Positions 33,799 to 42,993 of a stretch of 64,000 bases of DNA are shown piece by piece (position 1 is the first letter of the stretch; each line of letters starts with the position of its first letter). A program made the translations under genes and the position numbers. The DNA is from JAEUIV01 sp033763795 (lineage in GTDB: Bacteria; Planctomycetota; Phycisphaerae; Phycisphaerales; UBA1924). The notes beneath the pieces are model-generated. The model was not told where the DNA came from and ran no database searches. It worked only from the letters and a program-made list of their open reading frames with translations. The DNA is taken from the NCBI GenBank assembly GCA_033763795.1, contig JANRJV010000028.1:1-64000 (forward strand), in the 5' to 3' direction.

Positions 33799-34463
33799 CA
33801 GTCCCCGTCATCCTCCGCGCGCACCAGCGCCATCAGCCGGTCGACCGTCAGCGTGGCGATCGTCGGCTCGAACATCGTCGCCTCCCCCAGCCGCTCGCGC
33901 GCCGTCGTGTGACCCACCGCAACCACACGGAACCCCGCGCCCCGCGCCGCAGCCACGCCCCGCACGCTGTCCTCGATCGCCACGCTCGACCCCGGCCGCG
34001 AGCCCAGCCGCTCCGCCGCCAGCAGGTAAGGCCCGGGGTCCGGCTTGCTCCGCGGCGTGTCCTCGTACGCCACGATCGTCGACACGCACTCCAGCGCGCC
34101 GAACGACTCCAGCACAGGAACGATCTGCCCACGCAGACCCGCCGAACACACGCCCACCTTCGCCACCCGCGCCGCCGCGCGCATCAGCTCCACCGACCCC
34201 GGGTACACCCGGTACAGCCCCGCACGAACCTGCACCAGCACCGCCTCCGTCTTCCGTTCCAGCAGCTCCGCCAGCCCCCGATCGCTCAGCCGCTCGCCCC
34301 GCCGCCGATACAGCTCCCGGAACACCTCCGCGTCGGGCCAGCCCACCCACGCGTCCCCCTCCCAGTCAAAGCCCAGCGGCTCGCACACCACGCGCAGCGC
34401 CTCGTCGTGCAGGTGCTCCGAGTCCGCGATCACCCCGTCAAAGTCGAACACCAGCGCGTCCAT
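33798..34463 (-). CDS. HAD-superfamily phosphatase (phosphoglycolate phosphatase/beta-PGM-like)
   Basis: A 221-residue protein. Motif I is VFDFDGVIADSE (nucleophile Asp), motif II is around VGVCSAGLRG, Lys of motif III lies near RSKPDPGPYLLA, and motif IV is AIEDSVRGV. The cap between motifs I and II is the small helical type, as in phosphoglycolate phosphatase and beta-phosphoglucomutase. It removes phosphate from a small sugar or acid phosphate; the substrate is unknown. It is the first gene of an operon with thpR. TAGGAT lies 6 nt before the ATG. Confidence 0.88.
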   Translation of the reverse strand: MDALVFDFDGVIADSEHLHDEALRVVCEPLGFDWEGDAWVGWPDAEVFRELYRRRGERLSDRGLAELLERKTEAVLVQVRAGLYRVYPGSVELMRAAARVAKVGVCSAGLRGQIVPVLESFGALECVSTIVAYEDTPRSKPDPGPYLLAAERLGSRPGSSVAIEDSVRGVAAARGAGFRVVAVGHTTARERLGEATMFEPTIATLTVDRLMALVRAEDDGD

Positions 34464-34469
34464 CCGCCC

Positions 34470-34475
34470 ATCCTA
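34470..34475 (-). promoter_or_regulatory. -10-like hexamer, leaderless position (HAD phosphatase)
   Basis: TAGGAT on the minus strand ends 6 nt before the ATG. It faces away from the GlmU-like promoter at 34526-34531. Confidence 0.47.
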
Positions 34476-34525
34476 CGCCCCGCGCACGCCCCGCCCCCTG
34501 TCCGCGCTCAACCTGCAGAGCCCAC

Positions 34526-34531
34526 TATCCT
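34526..34531 (+). promoter_or_regulatory. -10-like hexamer, leaderless position (GlmU-like gene)
   Basis: TATCCT ends 7 nt before the ATG at 34539; no Shine-Dalgarno sequence is present. Confidence 0.46.
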
Positions 34532-34538
34532 CTTGTCC

Positions 34539-35753
34539 ATGTCTCCCGCGATCGTCTTCGACGACGGCCAAGGCGCGCTCGGTCCCCTGACGGATCTCCG
34601 CCCCTCCATGCTCGTCCGCACAGGCGCCTTCACCACCATCGAGCGCCTGCGCCTCCTCCTCGCGCTCGAAGCCGAGGCCGAGCTCTGCACCCTCTGGGTC
34701 CCCGCCGAACTCGAAGCCCTCGCCCGCGAGCAGACCGACCTCCCCGTCAACGACCCCGAAGCGCTCCCCGACGACCCCGAGGGCATCCTCCTCTTCAACG
34801 GCCGCTGCCCCGTCCCGCCCGACGAGGCATGGACGCTCCAGCTGGGCGCCGCGATCCTCGACGACACCGCCGCCGTCGTCGCCGCGCGCCTCGACGCCCC
34901 CGCCGCGCGCCGCTTCCTCTCCTCGGGCTCGCTCCCCGACCGCGTCCGCACCACCCGCCTGACGACCCCCGCGCTCCTCAACCACCCCTGGGACGTCATC
35001 CGCTTCCGCGACCGCGCCTTCGAAATCGATCTCGAAGTCATGCTCGCCCGCGAGACCCAGCCGCTCCCGCCGGGCGTGATCGCCGTCGACGATGAGCGCG
35101 TCCGCATCAGCCCCGAAGCGCTCGTCTACCCCTCGGTCGTCATCGACGCCGAGCAGGGCCCCGTCATCATCGATGAGCACGCCACCATCCGCCCCGGCGC
35201 CATACTCATCGGCCCCGCCTACATAGGCCCGGGCTCCACCGTCCTCGACCGCGCCCTCATCAAGCCCCACACCGCCATCGGGCCCGTCTGCAAGGTCGCC
35301 GGAGAAGTGGGGGGGACCATCTTCCAGGGCTTCGCCAACAAGGCCCACGACGGACACCTCGGAGACTCATGGGTCGGCCAGTGGGCCAACCTCGGCGCCG
35401 GAACCACCAACTCAAACCTCCTCAACACCTACGGCTCCGTCGTCGCACAGGCAGAGCCCAACTCACCCCGCGTCCGCACGGGCCTCACCTTCCTGGGCTG
35501 CATCATCGCCGACCACGTCAAGCTCGCCATCATGACCCGCGTCATGACCGGCTCCGTCTTCGGCACGGGCTCCATGATCGCCGACCCCGCCCCGCCCACC
35601 GCCGTGGGCCGCTTCGAATGGCTCACGGGCGAACGCCGCCAGCCCTTCCGCTTCGAAAAGTTCCTGGAGGTCGCCCGCGCCGCCATGGCCCGCCGCAAGG
35701 TCGAGCCCTCGCCCGCCTATCTGGCCCGCCTCCGCGCCCTCGCCGGCGCGTGA
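34539..35753 (+). CDS. Alternative bacterial GlmU (UDP-GlcNAc pyrophosphorylase/acetyltransferase type)
   Basis: A 404-residue protein. The N-terminal half starts with a divergent nucleotidyltransferase fold in which GPLTDLRPSMLVRTGAF is the recognisable stretch; it lacks the LAAGxGTRM loop of classic GlmU. The C-terminal half is a left-handed beta-helix with many hexapeptide repeats (residues ~185-350), including WANLGAGTTNSNLLNTYG. This architecture matches the alternative GlmU group known from Bacteroidetes and some planctomycetes. It makes UDP-GlcNAc, the sugar precursor of peptidoglycan and lipopolysaccharide. It is the only candidate for that step in the window. The start is placed at the ATG behind TATCCT. 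Confidence 0.85.
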   Translation: MSPAIVFDDGQGALGPLTDLRPSMLVRTGAFTTIERLRLLLALEAEAELCTLWVPAELEALAREQTDLPVNDPEALPDDPEGILLFNGRCPVPPDEAWTLQLGAAILDDTAAVVAARLDAPAARRFLSSGSLPDRVRTTRLTTPALLNHPWDVIRFRDRAFEIDLEVMLARETQPLPPGVIAVDDERVRISPEALVYPSVVIDAEQGPVIIDEHATIRPGAILIGPAYIGPGSTVLDRALIKPHTAIGPVCKVAGEVGGTIFQGFANKAHDGHLGDSWVGQWANLGAGTTNSNLLNTYGSVVAQAEPNSPRVRTGLTFLGCIIADHVKLAIMTRVMTGSVFGTGSMIADPAPPTAVGRFEWLTGERRQPFRFEKFLEVARAAMARRKVEPSPAYLARLRALAGA

Positions 35754-35798
35754 AGGCCGCCGCGACCCCCGGCCCCCGGGCCCCCCGGCCCCGCCCCC

Positions 35799-36695
35799 TC
35801 ACTCCACGTTCTGCACCTGCTCCTTGATCCGGTCGATCGCCCCCTTGATCTCGACCACCGCCCGCGAGATCTCCGCATCGCCGGACTTGCTCGCGATCGT
35901 GTTCGCCTCGCGCAGCATCTCCTGCGAAAGGAAGTCCAGCGTCCGCCCGATCGGACGGCCGTCCGACTCCGCCAGCAGATCCTTGAAGTGCGCCAGGTGA
36001 CCCGACAGCCGCGCAACCTCCTCCGCGATGTCGCTCTTCTCCGCGTACACCGCCACTTCGCGCAGAAGGTCGACCGGCTCCACGCGAACCTTCGCGTCCT
36101 GCAGCAGCGACTCGATCCGCGTCTGCAGGCGCTTCTGATACTCCCGCACCACGCCCGGCGCCAGCTCCGCCACGCGCGAGAGGTTCCGCATGATCAGCTC
36201 GTGATGATGCATCAGGTCCGCAACCAGCAGCCGGCCCTCCCGCTCCCGCGTCGCCAGCAGACCCGCGCACGCCTTCTCCAGCAGACCGCTGAACGCCTGA
36301 CGCGCACGCTGCAGCCGCTCCTCCTCGTCCGAAGGAGGCTGCAGAACGCCCGGCAGGGAGAGCAGCGACGAGACGTCCATCCGCGCCGACCCGTCCGCCA
36401 CCCCCCGCGAACGCCGCAGCTGCTCCATGTACCGCTCGATCGCCTCGTGATTGATCGTGTACGCCGCCGCCGCCGAGCTGTCGCTCGTCTTGCACACCAG
36501 CGTGATCGTCCCCCGCGTCAGCCGACGCCGCAGCTCGGTCTCCATCTCGGGCTCCAGCCCCTGCAGCTCCTCGGGCATCCGGATCGACGCCTTGAAGTAC
36601 TTCCCGTTCAGCGAGCGCACCTCAAGGAAATAGTGCACACCCTCGCGGTGGCTCGACGCCTCGCCAAAGCCGGTCATACTTCGAACCAAGCGCAA
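35799..36695 (-). CDS. yicC: YicC-family endoribonuclease-like protein
   Basis: A 298-residue protein. SMTGFGEASSHREG near the start and SLNGKYFKASIRMPEEL form the N-terminal YicC domain; ETNTIASK-type residues occur in the C-terminal block as MLREANTIASKSGDAEI. YicC proteins are RNA endonucleases linked to stress and sRNA decay. The gene lies 39 bp downstream of secG on the same strand. The second Met (MTGFG) is an equally plausible start and is the usual family start. In many bacteria yicC precedes gmk, which is not here. Confidence 0.9.
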   Translation of the reverse strand: MRLVRSMTGFGEASSHREGVHYFLEVRSLNGKYFKASIRMPEELQGLEPEMETELRRRLTRGTITLVCKTSDSSAAAAYTINHEAIERYMEQLRRSRGVADGSARMDVSSLLSLPGVLQPPSDEEERLQRARQAFSGLLEKACAGLLATREREGRLLVADLMHHHELIMRNLSRVAELAPGVVREYQKRLQTRIESLLQDAKVRVEPVDLLREVAVYAEKSDIAEEVARLSGHLAHFKDLLAESDGRPIGRTLDFLSQEMLREANTIASKSGDAEISRAVVEIKGAIDRIKEQVQNVE

Positions 36696-36734
36696 GGTCT
36701 CCCTGCACGAAGGGGCCGCCAGGCCGCCGCTCGA

Positions 36735-37232
36735 TCACTGCTGAGGAGTCGGAGTCGCTGACGGCGCGGGCTGCTGCTCGGTCGGCGCGGCCGCCGGGGC
36801 CGGCGTCTCGCTCGCCGGCGCGGGAGCCGGCGCTTCACCGGTCGCCGCCGGAGCCGCCCCGTCGCTCGGCGCGCTCGTCCCGGTGCCGGGATTCGTCCCC
36901 GCGCTGATCGGCGCGGGCGCCGGAGCCCCCGCGGGCGCTTCACCAGCCGCCGGCAGAGGAGTCTGCGCCGGCGGCCTCACCACGTAGTTCAGCCCCACCG
37001 CGAACCCGAGGAACAGCACGAAGATGAAGATGGTCGCCAGCGTCAGCGCGTCGCCCGTCTTGGCGCCGAACGCCGTGTTACCCGATCCGCTCGACGAGCC
37101 GAACGCCTCGCTCAGCCCGCCGCCCTGCGGCCGCTGAATCAGCACGATCAGCATCATCATCACGCTGATCACGACAAAGAGCGCCACCAGCACGCCCACC
37201 AGCCAGAACGGCAACTGTCCGACAATCAGCAT
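36735..37232 (-). CDS. secG: SecG preprotein translocase subunit with long C-terminal extension
   Basis: A 165-residue protein. Residues ~8-30 and ~58-82 are the two SecG membrane helices; the block IQRPQGGGLSEAFG between them, followed by GKTGDALTLATIF, is the family signature. After the second helix comes a ~80-residue Ala/Pro/Thr/Glu-rich tail without recognisable fold, absent from E. coli SecG (110 residues). SecG sits beside SecYE and helps SecA-driven export. The ATG at 37232 has GAGG about 7 nt upstream. The tail, which would face the periplasm or cytosol depending on topology, is odd but common in planctomycete SecG proteins. Confidence 0.93.
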   Translation of the reverse strand: MLIVGQLPFWLVGVLVALFVVISVMMMLIVLIQRPQGGGLSEAFGSSSGSGNTAFGAKTGDALTLATIFIFVLFLGFAVGLNYVVRPPAQTPLPAAGEAPAGAPAPAPISAGTNPGTGTSAPSDGAAPAATGEAPAPAPASETPAPAAAPTEQQPAPSATPTPQQ

Positions 37233-37417
37233 CCGCGCACCTCGTGTCCGCCGCCTCGAATCCACCGCGTCGCGTAGCGGATCGACAAGTGTAGCAGGCA
37301 GCCCGCCTACCCGCACAAACCTCGACCGACGCCCCCCCCGCGCTACCCCCGCACGACGCGCACGGCACCACCGCCCGGCAGCCCCGACCGCCGACCCGAC
37401 CCGGCTTCAAACCCTAC

Positions 37418-37858
37418 TCAGATGTAGTACATCGAGCGCTGCGGCGCCGCCATCCGTTCCTCGGAAAGCTGCACCAGCTCCGCCACGCTCATCGTCCCCA
37501 GGCCGCCCAGGATCACGCCGCTCAACCGCTCGTTGATCAGCTCCAGCGCCGCCCGGCCCGGCGAGGGCTCCCGCGCCGGAGTCTCCTCCAGCTCCTCTTC
37601 CGCCGGCTCCAGCGCCGTGATCAGGTCCGTCACCTTGATCTGCTCAGCAGGCCGCGCCAGGCGGTACCCGCCCCCGGCCCCGACCTTCGACTCCAGGATC
37701 GACGCCGACCGCAGCGCCAGAAGAATCGACTCCAGGAACTTCGCCGGAAGATCTTCCGACTCCGCCAGCTCGCGCGACTGGACATACCCCGTCGCCTTCT
37801 TCTGCGCCAGACGGACAGTGGCCTTGATGCCGTACTCGGACCGCTTGCTCAGACGCAT
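37418..37858 (-). CDS. Rrf2-family transcriptional regulator without cluster cysteines
   Basis: A 146-residue protein. The winged helix is visible as MRLSKRSEYGIKATVRLAQ, ESEDLPAKFLESILLAL and VGAGGGYRLARP. Rrf2 regulators such as IscR or NsrR bind an Fe-S cluster through three Cys residues in the C-terminal half; this protein has no cysteine at all. It must therefore be cluster-free (CymR-like), or bind another signal. The middle carries an acidic stretch (about residues 83-98). The target operon is unknown. There is a GAGGGT ribosome site before the ATG. Confidence 0.9.
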   Translation of the reverse strand: MRLSKRSEYGIKATVRLAQKKATGYVQSRELAESEDLPAKFLESILLALRSASILESKVGAGGGYRLARPAEQIKVTDLITALEPAEEELEETPAREPSPGRAALELINERLSGVILGGLGTMSVAELVQLSEERMAAPQRSMYYI

Positions 37859-37936
37859 GAGACCCTCACTGAGCCCAGTGTGACCGGTGTGGACTCGCTC
37901 CTCGACTTCGGGAGGAATTTCCGGTTGGATGCTGGG

Positions 37937-39550
37937 TCAGAGAAGAACTCGAAACTCAATCGCAATTGTTTCCTGAGGCGGCCCGGGTTTCAGCTTTGTT
38001 AACGGCTCCCCCTTCGCGCGCCATTGGAACATCGCATCGATCAGCGGTCGGTCAATGTCAGGATTTCCGGACGAGCGAACAAGCTCAACATCCTCAACCG
38101 TCCCGTCTGACCGGAAAAGAATCTTGAATACCGGATCCCGCGCCGCTCCCATCAGCCGCGAGTAGTGCGTGAACCGGGGCCGACGCGTCAGCACCTCCAA
38201 TCCCTTGCCCGAAAGAGGTTGGCCGAGCTTGCGCATCGGAGCGCTGACGATCGATGTCGCATCCGACTCGCGGTCCGACGCCAGACCCAGCTCGCGCGCT
38301 CCGCTCGCCGCCGGCGCGGGCGGGAGACTGTTCGGTCTCGCCGCCTCCGACGCCCCCGGCCCCGGAACCCCCGGCGCCGCCGGCGTGGCCGCCCTCGGCG
38401 CCGCCTCCGAAGCCGCATCTCCTACTTCCGCTGTCGATGTTTCGCTCGGCGCCGCCTCCGAAGCCTCCTCCACCTCAGCCTCCGGCATCGGGCCGACTTC
38501 CAAGTCCGCAACTTCCGGCGCGGGAGGCAGCGGCTGCGCAGCCGCCGGCGCCGTCGCCAGCAGTGGGGGAGCCGCTGCGCCGATCTCCTCCGGCGCAGGC
38601 TCTGTCGACTCTCCTTCCTGATCCTCCACCGCTTCGCTCTCGCCCTCGCTCGGCGGAACCTCGCTCTCCAGCCGCTCCGACTCGCGCAGCTCCCCGTCGA
38701 GCGTCGGCGTCGCGCCGCTTTCCATCTCGGCCGCCGGCTGATCCGCGCCGGCGACGGACGCGCCCCCCGCCGCGGGCGCGCCGATCACCTCCGGCTCCGC
38801 CGCCCCCTCGACCCCTTCCCGCTCAGCCTGCTGGGGCCCGACCTCCAGCGTCGTTTCGTCGCTCTCGGCCGATTCGTCCTCGCTGGGCTCAGCCTCCGCA
38901 CGCTCGTCACGTTCCGGCAACGGCCGCTCTCCGACCAGGATCGCGACCTCATCGCTCGGCGGCGGGGGCGACGCCGACGGCCCCGCATCCCGCGCCTCCA
39001 CTCGCTCGACCGACTCCTCCTCCTCTTCCGCCGCGCGCGACTCCTCAGGCGCCGCCTGCGCAGCGGCAGGCTCGCCCGCCGGCGCGCTCGCCAGCGAACA
39101 CTCCCCCTGCGGAGAAGGCGGTGTCGCGGCCGACGGCAACTCCGGCCCGCTCGGCCCGGACGAAGGATCAAGCGTCAGCGCAGGCTGCTCCACCTCGCTG
39201 GGCTCGGCGAAGTGCTCCTTGTACTCCTCGAATCCCAGCCACGTCTCGCGCGCCTCGCCCGTCTCCGCCATCCCGAGCTTCACCGCCTCCGGCTGGGGCG
39301 GCGGCTCGATCAACGGCGCCTCCGGAGGTTCCGGAGCGGGCTCCGGCGCAGGCTCCGGAGGGTCGGGCGGCACCGCCTCAGGCGGCACAAACGCCATCTC
39401 CAGCAGCCCCTCCGCGCCCCCGCGCAGCTCCGTCGCCGGCTCACGCTCCACCCGCACCGTCGAAAGCACAGCTCCCGTCCCCGCGTGCATGAGCATGCTC
39501 GCGAGAAACCCCACCAGCAACGGATCTGTCCGCGAACGCCTGCGCACCAC
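37937..39550 (-). CDS. TonB-like protein with long acidic linker
   Basis: A protein of ~537 residues from tandem GTG codons at 39550/39547. A membrane segment (DPLLVGFLASMLMHAGTGAVL) at the N-terminus is followed by ~400 residues rich in E, P, A and S with no fold. The last ~90 residues look like a TonB C-terminal domain: VFKILFRSDGTVEDVELVRS followed by NPDIDRPLIDAMFQWRAKGE. Classic TonB linkers are Pro/Lys-rich; this one is acidic. No ExbB/ExbD genes are nearby. A TACAGT hexamer 5-8 nt upstream of the GTGs supports the start. Function as an energy transducer or as an envelope-spanning rod is inference. Confidence 0.7.
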   Translation of the reverse strand: MVRRRSRTDPLLVGFLASMLMHAGTGAVLSTVRVEREPATELRGGAEGLLEMAFVPPEAVPPDPPEPAPEPAPEPPEAPLIEPPPQPEAVKLGMAETGEARETWLGFEEYKEHFAEPSEVEQPALTLDPSSGPSGPELPSAATPPSPQGECSLASAPAGEPAAAQAAPEESRAAEEEEESVERVEARDAGPSASPPPPSDEVAILVGERPLPERDERAEAEPSEDESAESDETTLEVGPQQAEREGVEGAAEPEVIGAPAAGGASVAGADQPAAEMESGATPTLDGELRESERLESEVPPSEGESEAVEDQEGESTEPAPEEIGAAAPPLLATAPAAAQPLPPAPEVADLEVGPMPEAEVEEASEAAPSETSTAEVGDAASEAAPRAATPAAPGVPGPGASEAARPNSLPPAPAASGARELGLASDRESDATSIVSAPMRKLGQPLSGKGLEVLTRRPRFTHYSRLMGAARDPVFKILFRSDGTVEDVELVRSSGNPDIDRPLIDAMFQWRAKGEPLTKLKPGPPQETIAIEFRVLL

Positions 39551-39555
39551 GGCCA

Positions 39556-39561
39556 ACTGTA
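39556..39561 (-). promoter_or_regulatory. -10-like hexamer, leaderless position (TonB-like gene)
   Basis: TACAGT on the minus strand ends 5 nt before GTG 39550 and 8 nt before GTG 39547. The 8-nt spacing favours the second GTG. Confidence 0.4.
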
Positions 39562-39633
39562 CCCCCGCCCCGCCCCCGTCGGCCCACCGCCGCCGTCCCC
39601 GCCTCCGCGCCGCCGTCCCCGCATGAGCACGCG

Positions 39634-39639
39634 TACACT
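39634..39639 (+). promoter_or_regulatory. -10-like hexamer close to the trpE start
   Basis: TACACT ends 11 nt before the ATG at 39651, giving a leader of about 4 nt. Confidence 0.43.
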
Positions 39640-39650
39640 CCGCCCCGCCG

Positions 39651-41306
<1,656 letters not shown>

Positions 41307-41329
41307 CGATTCGACCGCCTCGGCTCAGC

Positions 41330-42337
41330 TCAGCCGAGCGTCTTGCCGTCCGACCCGCCCGCCAGCGACGTCCGCATCGCCGTGTCCGCCGAAACGTTCT
41401 TCATGCGGTAGTAGTCCATGATCCCCATGTTGCCCGTCCGGAACGCGTCGGACATCGCCCGCGGCACCTCGGCCTCCGCCAGCACCACCAGCGCCTTGTT
41501 CTTCTGCTCCTCGGCCCGGAACTCCTGCTCCTGAGCCACCGCCATCGCCCGCCGGATCTCCGCCTGCGCCTGCGCCCGCTTCTTGTCCGCCTCAGCCTGG
41601 TCGGTCTGCAGCTTCGCGCCGATGTTCTCGCCCACGTCGATGTCCGCGATGTCAATCGACAGGATCTCGAACGCCGTCCCCGCGTCCAGCCCCTTGCCCA
41701 GCACAGTCTTGGAGATGCGGTCGGGGTTCTCGAGGACGTCCTTGTGCGTTTCCGCCGAGCCGATCGTCGACACGATGCCCTCGCCCACGCGCGCCACGAT
41801 CGTCTCCTCCGTCGCGCCGCCGATCAGCCGCTGGATGTTCGCCCGCACCGTCACCCGCGCCCGCGCCTTCAGCTGGATCCCGTCCTTCGCCACCGCGTCG
41901 ATCGTCGTTCGGCCCAGCTTGGGGTTCGGAACATCGATCACCTTGGGGTTCACCGACGTCTGCACCGCGTCCAGGATGTCGCGACCCGCCAGGTCGATCG
42001 CGCACGCCGTGTCGAAGGGAAGCTGGATCCGCGCCCGGTTCGCCGCGATCAGCGCGTTGATCACCGAAGGCACCCGCCCGCCCGCCAGGAAGTGCGTCTC
42101 AAGCTGGTTCGTCGAGAGATCCAGCCCCGCCTTCTTCGCCCGGATCCGCGACAGCACGATCGTCCGCGGATCGACCTTCCTCAGCTTCATGCCCAGCAGC
42201 GAGAAGATCGAGACCTTCGCGTCAGACAGCAGCGCCTGCACCCACAGATTCACGAAGTTGAACGCCATGATCGCGAAGATCAGGACGACAAACCCGACGA
42301 CGATCGCGATGCCGAACAGCAGAATCTGTGCGCTCAT
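41330..42337 (-). CDS. floA: Flotillin-like protein FloA
   Basis: A 335-residue protein. One membrane helix (residues ~5-28) is followed by FNFVNLWVQALLSDAKVS and the SPFH domain with RARVTVRANIQRLIGG and ETHKDVLENPDRIS. The Ala/Glu/Gln-rich C-terminal helix (EADKKRAQAQAEIRRAMAV onward) is where flotillins oligomerise. FloA organises membrane microdomains. It is the last gene of an operon with two NfeD genes, the common partner family. The 149-bp gap between nfeD and floA contains a short tandem repeat. Confidence 0.95.
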   Translation of the reverse strand: MSAQILLFGIAIVVGFVVLIFAIMAFNFVNLWVQALLSDAKVSIFSLLGMKLRKVDPRTIVLSRIRAKKAGLDLSTNQLETHFLAGGRVPSVINALIAANRARIQLPFDTACAIDLAGRDILDAVQTSVNPKVIDVPNPKLGRTTIDAVAKDGIQLKARARVTVRANIQRLIGGATEETIVARVGEGIVSTIGSAETHKDVLENPDRISKTVLGKGLDAGTAFEILSIDIADIDVGENIGAKLQTDQAEADKKRAQAQAEIRRAMAVAQEQEFRAEEQKNKALVVLAEAEVPRAMSDAFRTGNMGIMDYYRMKNVSADTAMRTSLAGGSDGKTLG

Positions 42338-42392
42338 GAGATTTCCTTAGAGGGACGGAGAATCCCTCTCCATGGTATCCGAATCGCGTCGT

Positions 42393-42428
42393 CACACGCG
42401 CGGGCACACGCGCGGGCACACGCGCCGG
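42393..42428. repeat. Three 12-bp tandem repeats between nfeD and floA
   Basis: CACACGCGCGGG, twice exact and a third copy with one change. Each copy holds a 10-bp run of alternating pyrimidine and purine, the kind of sequence that can form Z-DNA under torsion. Confidence 0.8.
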
Positions 42429-42486
42429 CGCCCGCCCGTCGCCGCACGCACGCGAAACCGCCCCGCCCGCCGCCCCGAATTCCCCC

Positions 42487-42993
42487 TCACGCCATCCCGC
42501 GGACCCGCACCACGTTCCCCTCAACCGACGTCACGCGCAGCCGCTGACCGCGCTCGACCGCGCCCCCCTCGGCCAGAACTTCCAGCTTCGTACCCTCGAT
42601 CTCCGCCGTCCCCACAGGACGCAGAGGCGTCAGCGCCACCCCCGTCGCCCCCACCAGCGCCTGCTGCTGCTCCGTCAGCCTCTGCTCCTCCGCCGCACGC
42701 TGCTCGATGTTCTCCACGCTCTCGCTCAAAATCAGATGCTTCCCCATCGGCGTGTGCGGCATCACCCGCAGCGCAAAGTTGATCGCCATCGGGCACAGCA
42801 CGAACGCCAGCAGCAGCCCGATCGCGCCCCAGCCCGTCGACACACGGAAGAACACCACCACCGCCGCGATCGCCGCCACCCCCGCCGTCAGACCGATCAA
42901 CCCCCCCGAAGGAACGAACACCTCCAGGAAAATCAGCGACAGCGCCACGAACAGAAGCCCGAACGCCCAGAGAAGCAACGTTTGCTCGGTCAC
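42487..42993 (-). CDS. NfeD family protein, short form
   Basis: A 168-residue protein. Three membrane helices (residues ~5-95: LLLWAFGLLFVALSLIFLEVF and ILIGLTAGVAAIAAVVVF regions) are followed by an OB fold of ~65 residues with VGATGVALTPLRPVGTAEIEG, the NfeD C-terminal block. It has no protease domain. The ATG overlaps the stop of the longer NfeD gene by 4 bp. Together with FloA it belongs to the STOMATIN/flotillin-NfeD membrane module. The role of NfeD OB folds is thought to be anchoring the protein partners. Confidence 0.9.
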   Translation of the reverse strand: MTEQTLLLWAFGLLFVALSLIFLEVFVPSGGLIGLTAGVAAIAAVVVFFRVSTGWGAIGLLLAFVLCPMAINFALRVMPHTPMGKHLILSESVENIEQRAAEEQRLTEQQQALVGATGVALTPLRPVGTAEIEGTKLEVLAEGGAVERGQRLRVTSVEGNVVRVRGMA

